DNA of 64,000 nt from Bacillus_AB infantis_C. Its GTDB lineage: Bacteria > Bacillota > Bacilli > Bacillales > Cytobacillaceae. Shown piece after piece: positions 9,433-18,171 of this stretch; position 1 is the stretch's first letter; each line of letters begins with the position of its first letter. The stretch lies in contig NZ_JBNILH010000001.1 of NCBI RefSeq assembly GCF_050107595.1, positions 248,001 through 312,000 of the forward strand, in the 5' to 3' direction. The notes beneath the pieces were generated by a model, which did not search any database, was not told the origin of the DNA, and saw nothing but the letters and a program-made list of their open reading frames with translations. The position numbers and the translations under genes were made by a program.

Positions 9433-10716
9433 ATGTCTGCTAAGTTTGAAAAGCTAGAAGGGAACCAAGGGGTTCTTACAATTGAAGTAGAAGCAGAGAA
9501 AGTCAAAGAAGGTCTGGACGCTGCTTTCAAAAAAGTTGTTGCTCAAGTAAATGTGCCAGGATTCCGTAAAGGAAAAATGCCGCGCGGAATGTTCGAAAAA
9601 CGCTTTGGCGTTGAATCTCTATACCAGGATGCAATTGACTTCCTTCTTCCTGAAGCATATGCAAGTGCAATTGATGAGACAGGGATCGAGCCTGTTGACC
9701 GTCCTGAAATCGATGTAGAGCAAATCGAAAAAGGCAAGAGCCTTATTTTCAAGGCAACTGTTACAGTTAAGCCTGAAGTTAAGCTTGGCGAATACAAAGG
9801 CCTTGAAGTAGAAAAGCTTGAAACAGAAGTGACTGAAGAAGATGTGAACAATGAAATCACTTCCCTTCAGGAGCGCCAGGCTGAATTGGTCGTTAAAGAA
9901 GAAGGCAAAGCTGAAAACGGCGATACAGTTGTCATGGACTTCGAAGGTTTTGTTGACGGCGAAGCATTCGAAGGCGGAAAAGCTGAGAACTATTCACTTG
10001 AGCTTGGTTCAGGCCAGTTCATCCCTGGTTTCGAGGAGCAGCTTGAAGGAACAGCTGCAGGCGAATCCAAGGATGTTGAAGTCACTTTCCCTGAGGAATA
10101 CCATGCTGCTGAGCTTGCCGGCAAGAAGGCAGTATTCAAGGTGACTGTTCACGAAATCAAAGGCAAAGAGCTTCCTGAGCTTGATGACGAGTTTGCAAAG
10201 GATGTTGACGAAGAGGTTGAAACTCTTGATGCCCTTAAGGAAAAAATCAGGACTCGCCTTGAAGAAAGCAAGAAGCAGGAGTCTGAAAACAACCTTCGCG
10301 ACACTGTAGTCGAAAAAGCTGCTGATAATGCTGAAATCGACCTGCCTGCAGTAATGATCGATAATGAAGTCGACAGAATGATGCAGGAATTCGAACAGCG
10401 CCTTCAAATGCAGGGCATGAACCTTGAGCTTTACTTCCAGTTCTCCGGCCAGGACGAAAGCGCCCTGCGCGAGCAGATGAAAGAAGAAGGCGAAAAGCGT
10501 GTGCGCATCAACCTGACTCTTGAAGAGATCGCAAAAGCTGAGAACATCGAAGTAACAGACGAAGAGGTTACTGCTGAGCTTGATAAAATGGCTGAAATGT
10601 ACAACATGACTGCCGATGCAATCAAGCAGGCGCTTGGAAGCCTCGACAGCGTGAAAGCTGACCTTAAAGTGAAAAAAGCTGTTGACTTCCTTATTGAAAA
10701 CAGCAAAACTGCTTAA
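9433..10716 (+). CDS. tig: Trigger factor, ribosome-bound chaperone and prolyl isomerase
   Basis: Trigger factor (427 residues) binds the ribosome exit tunnel and receives nascent chains. The N-terminal ribosome-binding domain includes the signature VPGFRKGKMPRGMFEKRFG (about residues 39-57). A central FKBP-type prolyl isomerase domain covers about 160-245 (GDTVVMDFEGFVDG, the loop GSGQFIPGFEEQLEG). A long helical C-terminal chaperone domain follows. The start has a TTGGAGGGA ribosome binding site. Third-codon positions look optimised compared with neighbours, as expected for an abundant protein. Confidence 0.97.
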   Translation: MSAKFEKLEGNQGVLTIEVEAEKVKEGLDAAFKKVVAQVNVPGFRKGKMPRGMFEKRFGVESLYQDAIDFLLPEAYASAIDETGIEPVDRPEIDVEQIEKGKSLIFKATVTVKPEVKLGEYKGLEVEKLETEVTEEDVNNEITSLQERQAELVVKEEGKAENGDTVVMDFEGFVDGEAFEGGKAENYSLELGSGQFIPGFEEQLEGTAAGESKDVEVTFPEEYHAAELAGKKAVFKVTVHEIKGKELPELDDEFAKDVDEEVETLDALKEKIRTRLEESKKQESENNLRDTVVEKAADNAEIDLPAVMIDNEVDRMMQEFEQRLQMQGMNLELYFQFSGQDESALREQMKEEGEKRVRINLTLEEIAKAENIEVTDEEVTAELDKMAEMYNMTADAIKQALGSLDSVKADLKVKKAVDFLIENSKTA

Positions 10717-10768
10717 TAGTCAAAATAAATGATAGTAATAGCAGCAATGTCTGCATAAACTTTTTTAA

Positions 10769-10804
10769 TAAAACAAGGCGCGATTTGATCGTGCCTTGTT
10801 TTAT
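10769..10804. terminator. Terminator of tig
   Basis: A 13-bp stem pairs 10771-10783 with 10789-10801 with one G-T wobble, closed by a five-base loop. An A-rich left flank and T-rich right flank make it look bidirectional. Confidence 0.85.
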
Positions 10805-11236
10805 ACAATAAAAAGCAGCATATAGTATATAAGAGCTTAAAATGGACAGGAAAAATTCTATACATAACGCGCCGTAATTAAATATCCCTTAATCGGGATT
10901 TAACTCTCTGTTTTATGGATAAGCTTATTGGGTACATATTTTTTAAATGCGGATCAGCAGGCAGAAATTGAAACATACTTTTCTAAGAGTTATCATTTCC
11001 TGTCCAGTTGTTAAATGTGTTACAATGCAATACATAACTGTTAAAGTTTTCTCCTGTGCAGCTGTTCCCAACAGTCGATTGACAAGAAGCAATCAAAAAG
11101 GACAAAAAGGCACAGGGATTATTTGGGGTCTCCCCAGCCGGTTTTTCATAAGCTGAAAAAGCTGAATAGTAAAAATTGTTTGCAGTGATCCGCAAGCTTT
11201 ATATAAGGCACAGAAGTAATTCAAGGGGTGAAGGCA
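10805..11236. other. tig-clpX intergenic region with a 164-bp inverted-repeat-bounded segment
   Basis: No convincing gene is present in this 432-base gap. Perfect 11-bp inverted repeats TGGACAGGAAA (10843-10853) and TTTCCTGTCCA (10996-11006) bound a 164-bp segment. Inside is a short hairpin around 10876-10899. ATACATAAC occurs just after the left arm (about 10859) and again just beyond the right arm (about 11029). A likely clpX promoter is the extended -10 TGTTACAAT at 11018-11026. The segment could be a small non-autonomous mobile element or a fold in the clpX leader; I cannot tell which. Confidence 0.45.
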
Positions 11237-12502
11237 TTGTTTAAATTTAATGATGAAAAAGGGCAATTAAAGTGTTCCTTCTGTGGGAAAACACAGGATC
11301 AAGTACGTAAATTAGTTGCCGGACCAGGTGTATATATATGTGACGAGTGCATCGAGCTCTGCACTGAAATCGTGGAAGAGGAGCTTGGCACAGAGGAAGA
11401 AGTGGAATTCAAGGATGTGCCAAAGCCGGCAGAAATCCGCGATATTCTTGACGAGTATGTAATCGGCCAGGAACAGGCAAAGAAGTCTCTGTCAGTGGCC
11501 GTTTATAACCACTATAAGAGAATCAATTCAAACAGCAAGATTGACGATGTTGAGCTTTCAAAAAGTAATATCAGCATGATCGGGCCGACAGGAAGCGGTA
11601 AGACCCTCCTTGCCCAGACGCTTGCCCGCATTCTCAACGTTCCGTTTGCAATCGCTGATGCAACATCTCTTACGGAAGCTGGCTATGTAGGGGAAGATGT
11701 GGAAAACATTCTCCTGAAATTGATCCAGGCTGCAGACTATGATGTAGAAAAGGCGGAGAAAGGCATAATCTATATCGATGAAATCGATAAGGTTGCCCGC
11801 AAATCTGAGAACCCGTCCATTACAAGGGATGTATCAGGTGAAGGTGTACAGCAGGCATTGCTTAAGATCTTGGAAGGAACTGTTGCGAGTGTTCCTCCGC
11901 AGGGCGGCAGAAAGCATCCGCACCAGGAATTCATCCAAATCGATACAACAAATATCCTGTTCATCTGCGGCGGTGCGTTTGACGGCATCGAGCAGATCAT
12001 TAAGCGCCGTCTTGGCCAGAAAGTGATTGGTTTCGGTTCTGACCAGAAGCAGCAGGAGCTTGACCAGAAGGAATTACTTTCTAAAGTCCTTCCTGAAGAT
12101 CTGCTGAAATTCGGTTTGATCCCTGAATTCATCGGGCGTCTTCCGGTTATTGCCAGCCTTTCCCAGCTGGATGAGGAAGCCCTTATTGAAATTCTCACAA
12201 AGCCGAAAAATGCTCTCGTAAAACAGTATCAGAAAATGCTTGAGCTTGATGATGTTGAGCTTGAATTTGAAGAAGGTGCCCTGCATGAGATTGCGAAGAA
12301 AGCAATCGAGCGCAAAACAGGCGCCCGCGGACTCCGCTCAATCATCGAAGGCATTATGCTGGACGTTATGTTCGATCTTCCGTCCCGCGATGATATTTCT
12401 AAATGCATTATCACAAAAGAGACAGTTACAGATAACAGCGTGCCAAAGCTTGTGCTGAATGATGGTACTGTCGTGGAAGAAGAGCGTAAAACATCTGCAT
12501 GA
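11237..12502 (+). CDS. clpX: ClpX, ATPase subunit of the ClpXP protease
   Basis: ClpX (421 residues) is the AAA+ unfoldase that delivers substrates to ClpP. The N-terminal zinc-binding domain has paired cysteines, CSFC (13 and 16) and CDECIELC (about 35-41). The AAA+ module shows Walker A GPTGSGKT, Walker B YIDEIDK, sensor and arginine segments, and the ClpP-docking IGF loop in KVIGFGS. I chose TTG 11237 because it gives the family N-terminus MFKFNDEKG and has AAGGGG at 11223-11228. An in-frame GTG at 11228 would add three residues but lies within that site. Confidence 0.95.
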   Translation: MFKFNDEKGQLKCSFCGKTQDQVRKLVAGPGVYICDECIELCTEIVEEELGTEEEVEFKDVPKPAEIRDILDEYVIGQEQAKKSLSVAVYNHYKRINSNSKIDDVELSKSNISMIGPTGSGKTLLAQTLARILNVPFAIADATSLTEAGYVGEDVENILLKLIQAADYDVEKAEKGIIYIDEIDKVARKSENPSITRDVSGEGVQQALLKILEGTVASVPPQGGRKHPHQEFIQIDTTNILFICGGAFDGIEQIIKRRLGQKVIGFGSDQKQQELDQKELLSKVLPEDLLKFGLIPEFIGRLPVIASLSQLDEEALIEILTKPKNALVKQYQKMLELDDVELEFEEGALHEIAKKAIERKTGARGLRSIIEGIMLDVMFDLPSRDDISKCIITKETVTDNSVPKLVLNDGTVVEEERKTSA

Positions 12503-12515
12503 TAAAAGAATTAAC

Positions 12516-12551
12516 AAAGCCAGGCCGGAGTTTTCTCTGCCTGGCTTTTTT
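12516..12551 (+). terminator. Terminator of clpX
   Basis: The stem AAAGCCAGGC (12516-12525) pairs with GCCTGGCTTT (12539-12548) and runs into a T tract. Confidence 0.9.
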
Positions 12552-12687
12552 GCATTCGCTGCTGTACATCTGGATCCTTTACAAGTCTTAATTCAGGAAG
12601 TTTTTTACAGTGCATTCTTGTTTATTCCAACCTGCACAAGGAGATACTACCAAGTATCAGCTTGAACAAAAGTGCAGGAGGGATACT

Positions 12688-14355
12688 ATGAGTTGGACCG
12701 GAATAGCTTTATTCATCCAGCTGTTTTTCGGAATCATTATCGGGCTTTATTTCTGGAATCTGCTAAAGAGCCAGCGGACTCAAAAGGTGTCGATTGACCG
12801 GGAGTCCAAAAAAGAAATGGACCAGCTGAAAAAAATGCGTTCCATCAGGCTGACTGAACCGCTTTCGGAAAGAGTTCGTCCGGCAAGCTTCGAAGATATC
12901 GTCGGCCAGAGAGACGGGATTAAGTCATTAAAAGCAGCACTCTGCGGACCAAATCCTCAGCATGTCATCATTTATGGGCCTCCCGGAGTCGGAAAAACCG
13001 CTGCGGCAAGGCTGGTGCTGGAAGAAGCAAAGAAGCAGGACAAGTCGCCGTTTCGGAAATCTTCTGTTTTCGTTGAACTTGATGCGACAACAGCCCGGTT
13101 TGATGAAAGGGGTATTGCAGATCCGCTGATCGGTTCTGTCCATGATCCTATCTATCAAGGGGCAGGGGCTATGGGACAGGCTGGCATTCCTCAGCCGAAG
13201 CAGGGAGCAGTCACCAATGCACACGGTGGAGTGCTGTTCATAGATGAAATTGGCGAGCTCCATCCAATTCAAATGAATAAGCTGCTTAAAGTTTTGGAGG
13301 ATCGCAAAGTCTTTCTGGAAAGCGCCTATTATAATGAAGAAAATACGCAGATCCCTCAGCATATCCATGATATTTTTAAAAACGGGCTTCCAGCGGATTT
13401 CAGGCTTGTGGGAGCGACGACAAGGACTCCGAGTGAAATTCCGCCGGCAATCAGATCCCGCTGCATGGAAGTGTTTTTTAAGGAGCTCACTGAAGAGGAA
13501 GTTGAAATGATCAGCAGCAAGGCGGCGGATAAGGTCAATATGCCAATCAGCGCAAAAAGCTTAAAGACACTGGCCTCATATGCACGAAACGGACGCGAAG
13601 CAGTAAACCTTGTGCAGATATCTGCAGGGGTTGCCATTACCGAGGATAGGGACTACATAAAGGATGAGGATATTGAATGGGTCATTAACTCAAGCCAGCT
13701 CTCTCCAAGGATGGAAAGAAAAATCAATGAAGAATCGGCGGTCGGGCTTGTAAACGGACTTGCTGTATATGGGCCCAACACAGGCGCCCTGCTGGAAATA
13801 GAAGTAACGGTCATACCTGCAAAAGAAAAAGGGTCTATCAATATAACCGGGATTGTAGAAGAAGAAAGCATCGGGGACCGCGGCAAATCGATTCGCAGGA
13901 AAAGTATGGCAAAGGGGTCAATTGAAAATGTGTTGACCGTTTTAAAAACAATGGGAGTCCCTGCTGAAGATTATGATATCCATGTAAATTTCCCTGGGGG
14001 TGTCCCGATTGACGGACCATCAGCGGGAATTGCCATGGCGACAGGCATTTATTCCGCTATATATAAGAGGCCGGTGAACAGGGAAGTGGCCATGACTGGG
14101 GAAATCAGCATTCACGGCCATGTTAAGCCGATCGGCGGAGTATATGCCAAAGTGAAGGCTGCCCAGAAAGCCGGTGCCAGGACCGTAATCATCCCTGAGG
14201 AAAATATGCAAAGCATTTTGAATGAGATAGAGGGAGTCGATATCATTCCTGTCAGCCACCTCAGCCAGGTGTTCACTGCAGCTCTGCTGAAGGACTATGC
14301 AAGAGACCAGTCCATCACGGCGTCCATTGAGCTTTCTAAGAAAGAAAGTATGTAA
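12688..14355 (+). CDS. lonB: LonB, membrane-associated ATP-dependent protease
   Basis: LonB (555 residues) is the second Lon-type protease of Bacillus, associated with the forespore in B. subtilis. An N-terminal hydrophobic segment (about residues 4-24) anchors it. An AAA+ domain follows with Walker A GPPGVGKT and Walker B LFIDEIGE, then a C-terminal serine-lysine protease domain with PIDGPSAGIAMATG. The ATG at 12688 gives the family N-terminus MSWTGIALFIQ and has GGAGGG just upstream. The frame is open 78 bases further upstream but has no ribosome binding site there. No sigma-F promoter was convincingly recognised. Confidence 0.95.
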   Translation: MSWTGIALFIQLFFGIIIGLYFWNLLKSQRTQKVSIDRESKKEMDQLKKMRSIRLTEPLSERVRPASFEDIVGQRDGIKSLKAALCGPNPQHVIIYGPPGVGKTAAARLVLEEAKKQDKSPFRKSSVFVELDATTARFDERGIADPLIGSVHDPIYQGAGAMGQAGIPQPKQGAVTNAHGGVLFIDEIGELHPIQMNKLLKVLEDRKVFLESAYYNEENTQIPQHIHDIFKNGLPADFRLVGATTRTPSEIPPAIRSRCMEVFFKELTEEEVEMISSKAADKVNMPISAKSLKTLASYARNGREAVNLVQISAGVAITEDRDYIKDEDIEWVINSSQLSPRMERKINEESAVGLVNGLAVYGPNTGALLEIEVTVIPAKEKGSINITGIVEEESIGDRGKSIRRKSMAKGSIENVLTVLKTMGVPAEDYDIHVNFPGGVPIDGPSAGIAMATGIYSAIYKRPVNREVAMTGEISIHGHVKPIGGVYAKVKAAQKAGARTVIIPEENMQSILNEIEGVDIIPVSHLSQVFTAALLKDYARDQSITASIELSKKESM

Positions 14356-14360
14356 AGGAG

Positions 14361-14403
14361 CTCCGGTTTGCAGCATATGCTTCAAACCGGAGTTTTATTT
14401 TTT
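14361..14403 (+). terminator. Terminator of lonB
   Basis: A perfect 10-bp stem, CTCCGGTTTG (14361-14370) with CAAACCGGAG (14383-14392), is followed by TTTTATTTTTT. Confidence 0.92.
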
Positions 14404-14487
14404 CCTGGAAGGATAAAAGAGAAATAAGCTGACTAACAGGAAATCATTTGTCATATAATCAATGAAGCAATACAGGTAAGGGGGATG

Positions 14488-14822
14488 ACCAAGCCGCCCA
14501 CCGCATTTCGTGTTGTCCAGCTGCGGCGGCTAAAGCTTCGAGTCATAAGCCAATCAGGCCAGAAGGTTAAAGAACAACCTTCCGTCCTGCTCGTCTTATG
14601 CTTGAGGCCCACAGGATGTGGGGCATGCAGGCGTTGCCACAGGACGTGGCGCTTTTAGCCTGCGTTCCTAAATTGGGCAAGCCGCTTCCGCATTTCGTGT
14701 TGTCCAGCTGCAGCGGCTAGGGACTCGAGACATAAGTCAGCCTGGCTAAAAGGTTAAAGAGCAAACCTTTCATCCAGTCTGCCTTATGCTTGTCGTCCCT
14801 GGGCGAGCCGCTTCCGCATTTC
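14488..14822. repeat. Tandem array of a modular palindromic intergenic repeat
   Basis: Two near-complete copies lie head to tail (A about 14513-14697, B about 14698-14822) after a partial end (14488-14511). Shared landmarks are TTGTCCAGCTGC at the left, CATAAG with CTTATG arms inside, and AAGCCGCTTCCGCATTTC at the right. Copy A has an extra hairpin module (14627-14663), absent from B, with arms GCAGGC and GCCTGC around GTTGCCACAGGACGTGGCG. The same module is in the repeat at 57085-57260. Similar elements are scattered between genes in many Bacillus genomes; their role is unknown. Confidence 0.85.
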
Positions 14823-14856
14823 ATTTAATAGACACCCACAAATAAATAAGTTAGAA

Positions 14857-14885
14857 TTGTACAAAGGCTTGACCTGTGATATGAT
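14857..14885 (+). promoter_or_regulatory. Sigma-A promoter of lonA
   Basis: TTGTAC (14857-14862) and TATGAT (14880-14885) are 17 bases apart, starting just after the repeat array and 112 bases before lonA. Confidence 0.65.
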
Positions 14886-14996
14886 GCGGGTTTGGAATGA
14901 TTGTTTGATTTCTCTTTCTCATTTTTTGCAGCTGATGTGCAAAGAATAAGGTAGAGGCAGATAATATATTTTGATTTGCATTTGGAGGTGCAAACT

Positions 14997-17333
14997 ATGG
15001 CGAATAAGAAAGACATCATCGTCCCCCTCCTGCCGCTTCGGGGCTTGCTCGTCTACCCTACAATGGTCCTTCATCTGGACGTTGGACGGGAAAGATCCGT
15101 GCAGGCGCTTGAAAAAGCAATGGTAGATGACCATCTTATTTTTTTGACGACTCAAAAGGATATTTCAATAGATGAGCCGGCGGAAGATGACTTATACAAA
15201 ATGGGTACTCTTACCCGTGTAAAACAAATGCTGAAGCTTCCAAACGGCACAATCCGTGTGCTGGTGGAAGGATTAAAAAGGGCAGAAATTACCGAGCTCA
15301 CCGATGAGGGAGATCATTATACAGTCAGTGTTGAGACTTATGATGACAGAGAAGACAAGGATGCCGAAGACCAGGCGCTGATGAGGACGATGCTTGAGTA
15401 CTTTGAACAGTACATAAAAGTATCCAAGAAGATTTCTGCAGAAACCTATTCCTCAGTGTCTGATATAGAGGAACCTGGGCGCATGGCAGATATTGTCGCT
15501 TCCCATCTGCCGCTGAAGCTGAAGGAAAAGCAGGATATTCTCGAAATGATCGATGTCAAAAAAAGGCTGAATCAGGTTATAGAGATTATCCACAATGAAA
15601 AAGAGGTCCTGAATCTTGAGAAGAAGATTGGGCAGCGCGTCAAAAAAAGCATGGAAAGAACGCAGAAGGAGTATTATCTCCGTGAGCAGATGAAGGCGAT
15701 TCAGAAGGAATTGGGCGATAAAGAAGGCAAAACAGGCGAAATCGCCGAGCTCAATGACAAAATCGAACAATCCGGAATGCCGGACCATGTAAAGCTTGCA
15801 GCATTAAAAGAGCTTGACCGTTATGAAAAGGTGCCATCCAGCTCTGCTGAAAGCGCCGTAATCCGCAACTATATCGACTGGCTTGTTTCTCTGCCATGGA
15901 CAGAGGCAACTGTTGATGACCTGAATATCCATAATGCCGAACGGATCCTGAACAGGGATCATTACGGCCTTGAAAAGGTCAAGGAGCGGGTGCTTGAATA
16001 TTTGGCTGTGCAACAGCTCACCAATTCGCTGAAAGGTCCCATCCTTTGCCTGGCGGGGCCTCCGGGAGTCGGTAAAACGAGTCTTGCCAAATCCATCGCT
16101 GCGTCGCTGAACCGCAACTTTGTCCGCGTTTCCCTTGGGGGTGTTCGGGACGAATCTGAAATCCGCGGACATAGAAGGACCTATGTCGGCGCCATGCCGG
16201 GCCGGATCATCCAAGGCATGAAAAAGGCAGAAACCATCAATCCGGTGTTCCTGCTTGATGAAATTGATAAAATGTCCAATGATTTCAGGGGAGACCCTTC
16301 ATCAGCCATGCTGGAAGTCCTGGATCCTGAGCAGAACCACAATTTCAGCGATCATTATATTGAAGAAACATATGACCTGTCGAAGGTTATGTTCATTGCA
16401 ACAGCGAATAATCTGGCAACAATACCGGGCCCTCTCCGCGACCGGATGGAAATCATCACGATTGCGGGCTATACGGAGCTCGAAAAGATCCATATAGCAA
16501 AGGACCACCTCCTGCCTAAGCAGATCAGCGAACACGGGCTTTCTAAATCCCAGCTGCAGATCAGGGAGGACGGAATCCAGAAAATCGTCCGCTATTATAC
16601 AAGAGAAGCAGGCGTCCGCGGGCTTGAGCGCCAGCTGGCTTCCATCTGCCGTAAGACTGCAAAGATTATTGTTTCGGGCGAGAAAAAGAAAGTCATCATT
16701 TCTGAAAAGAATGTAGAAGACTTCCTTGGCAAGCCTAAATTCAGATATGGCCAGGCAGAGGTAGAGGATCAGATTGGTGTTGCGACCGGCCTTGCTTATA
16801 CAACAGTTGGCGGAGATACACTGCAGATTGAGGTATCCTTATCTTCAGGAAAAGGCAAATTGGTCCTGACAGGCAAGCTTGGGGATGTCATGAAAGAATC
16901 TGCACAGACTGCATTCAGCTATGTCCGTTCAAAAGCGAAAGAGCTGGGCATCGAGGCAGATTTTTATGAAAAGTACGATATCCACATCCATGTGCCTGAA
17001 GGCGCCGTTCCGAAAGACGGTCCATCTGCAGGGATTACAATCACTACAGCCCTTGTTTCGGCGCTGTCGGGGAATCCGATACGCAAAGAAGTAGGGATGA
17101 CAGGAGAAATAACGCTCCGCGGCCGGGTCTTGCCGATCGGCGGAGTGAAAGAAAAAACTTTAAGTGCCCATAGAGCGGGATTAACTAAAATTATCCTTCC
17201 TAAAGATAATGAAAAAGATATTGATGATATTCCAGAGAGTGTCCGCGACGAATTGGATTTTGTTCTCGTATCACATGTTGACGAAGTTCTCAAGCACGCC
17301 CTGAATGGAGTGCACAGCAATGAAAATAAATAG
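14997..17333 (+). CDS. lonA: LonA, ATP-dependent serine protease
   Basis: LonA (778 residues) degrades misfolded and regulatory proteins in the cytosol. The N-terminal LAN substrate-binding domain (LPLRGLLVYPTMVLHLDVG), a coiled-coil linker, an AAA+ domain with Walker A GPPGVGKTS and Walker B FLLDEIDKM, and the protease domain with PKDGPSAGITI (catalytic serine) and a downstream lysine are all visible. ATG 14997 is chosen because GGAGG at 14984-14988 is eight bases upstream. Another in-frame ATG seven codons earlier overlaps that region. The gene overlaps ysxC by 14 bases. Confidence 0.96.
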   Translation: MANKKDIIVPLLPLRGLLVYPTMVLHLDVGRERSVQALEKAMVDDHLIFLTTQKDISIDEPAEDDLYKMGTLTRVKQMLKLPNGTIRVLVEGLKRAEITELTDEGDHYTVSVETYDDREDKDAEDQALMRTMLEYFEQYIKVSKKISAETYSSVSDIEEPGRMADIVASHLPLKLKEKQDILEMIDVKKRLNQVIEIIHNEKEVLNLEKKIGQRVKKSMERTQKEYYLREQMKAIQKELGDKEGKTGEIAELNDKIEQSGMPDHVKLAALKELDRYEKVPSSSAESAVIRNYIDWLVSLPWTEATVDDLNIHNAERILNRDHYGLEKVKERVLEYLAVQQLTNSLKGPILCLAGPPGVGKTSLAKSIAASLNRNFVRVSLGGVRDESEIRGHRRTYVGAMPGRIIQGMKKAETINPVFLLDEIDKMSNDFRGDPSSAMLEVLDPEQNHNFSDHYIEETYDLSKVMFIATANNLATIPGPLRDRMEIITIAGYTELEKIHIAKDHLLPKQISEHGLSKSQLQIREDGIQKIVRYYTREAGVRGLERQLASICRKTAKIIVSGEKKKVIISEKNVEDFLGKPKFRYGQAEVEDQIGVATGLAYTTVGGDTLQIEVSLSSGKGKLVLTGKLGDVMKESAQTAFSYVRSKAKELGIEADFYEKYDIHIHVPEGAVPKDGPSAGITITTALVSALSGNPIRKEVGMTGEITLRGRVLPIGGVKEKTLSAHRAGLTKIILPKDNEKDIDDIPESVRDELDFVLVSHVDEVLKHALNGVHSNENK

Positions 17334-17907
17334 TGCTGAAATCGTTATAAGTGCGGTCAAGCCGGCACAATATCCTGAGGAATCCCTGCCCGAGTTCGCC
17401 CTGGCAGGGAGATCCAATGTCGGCAAATCCTCATTTATTAACAAAATGCTTAACCGCAAGAACCTGGCGAGGACATCCTCTAAGCCAGGCAAAACCCAGA
17501 CATTGAATTTTTATCTGATCAATGAAATGATGCATTTTGTCGATGTTCCGGGGTATGGCTATGCCAAGGTTTCCAAAAAGGAGCGCGAAGCATGGGGGAG
17601 AATGATTGAAACCTATTTTACCTCCAGGGAGCAGCTGAAGGCTGCTGTTCTGATTGTTGACTTGCGCCATCCTCCTACTAAGGATGATATCATGATGTAC
17701 GATTTCCTGAAGCACCATGGAATCCGATGCATCATTATTGCTACAAAGGCTGATAAAATTCCTAAAACAAAAAGGCAGAAGCATTTCAAAATCACTAAAG
17801 AGACTCTGGAGCTTGAACCCGGAGACGATATTGTTTTGTTTTCATCCGAGACCGGTGAAGGCAAGGATGAGGCCTGGGGCATCCTGAAAAAGTATATGCA
17901 GAGTTAA
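17320..17907 (+). CDS. ysxC: YsxC/EngB ribosome-assembly GTPase
   Basis: This 195-residue GTPase of the TrmE-Era-EngA-YihA superfamily is needed for late assembly of the 50S subunit in B. subtilis. G1 GRSNVGKSS, a G2 threonine in SSKPGKTQTLNF, G3 DVPGYG, G4 TKAD and G5 SSETG are in order. The ATG at 17320 gives the same length and N-terminus as the family, has GGAG at 17307-17310, and lies within the end of lonA. An upstream in-frame ATG would add five residues without a ribosome binding site. Confidence 0.95.
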   Translation: MKINSAEIVISAVKPAQYPEESLPEFALAGRSNVGKSSFINKMLNRKNLARTSSKPGKTQTLNFYLINEMMHFVDVPGYGYAKVSKKEREAWGRMIETYFTSREQLKAAVLIVDLRHPPTKDDIMMYDFLKHHGIRCIIIATKADKIPKTKRQKHFKITKETLELEPGDDIVLFSSETGEGKDEAWGILKKYMQS

Positions 17908-17931
17908 AAAACGCCGCTTGGCGTTTTTTTT
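17906..17931 (+). terminator. Terminator of lonA-ysxC
   Basis: ACGCC (17911-17915) pairs with GGCGT (17920-17924) around a GCTT loop, with A tract and T tract flanks extending the stem. Confidence 0.88.
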
Positions 17932-18080
17932 ATGCAAAAAACAGCTTTTTTTCAGCAGTATGGCAGCCTTCCGGGAGGAAACGGGAGGAGAAAGCAGTAT
18001 ATGCCGCTATTTAATAGCATTGGTCAGCTGAGTGTCTGTCAGGGCAGTATCAGCATAATTGACTGAAAATATAGCTAAAT

Positions 18081-18109
18081 TTGAATTTTGTGGTAAAAGT
18101 AGGTGTAAT
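18081..18109 (+). promoter_or_regulatory. Sigma-A promoter of the ABC transporter genes
   Basis: TTGAAT (18081-18086) and TGTAAT (18104-18109) are separated by 17 bases, 62 bases before the binding-protein gene. Confidence 0.6.
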
Positions 18110-18171
18110 GTTATGGTAATAAGGGTAATAAGTTTGAAATATAATTCGGAAAACATTGAGGGGGAAAACAA

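Noticed and set aside
10947..11156. 69-codon reading frame upstream of clpX
   Set aside because: It overlaps an inverted-repeat arm and a promoter candidate, and its composition is not protein-like.
12610..12687. Upstream extension of lonB
   Set aside because: The extra 26 residues do not match the family, and the ribosome binding site stands before ATG 12688.
14488..14822. tRNA or rRNA gene in the lonB-lonA gap
   Set aside because: The hairpins do not form a cloverleaf, and the same sequence recurs as an intergenic repeat near minC.
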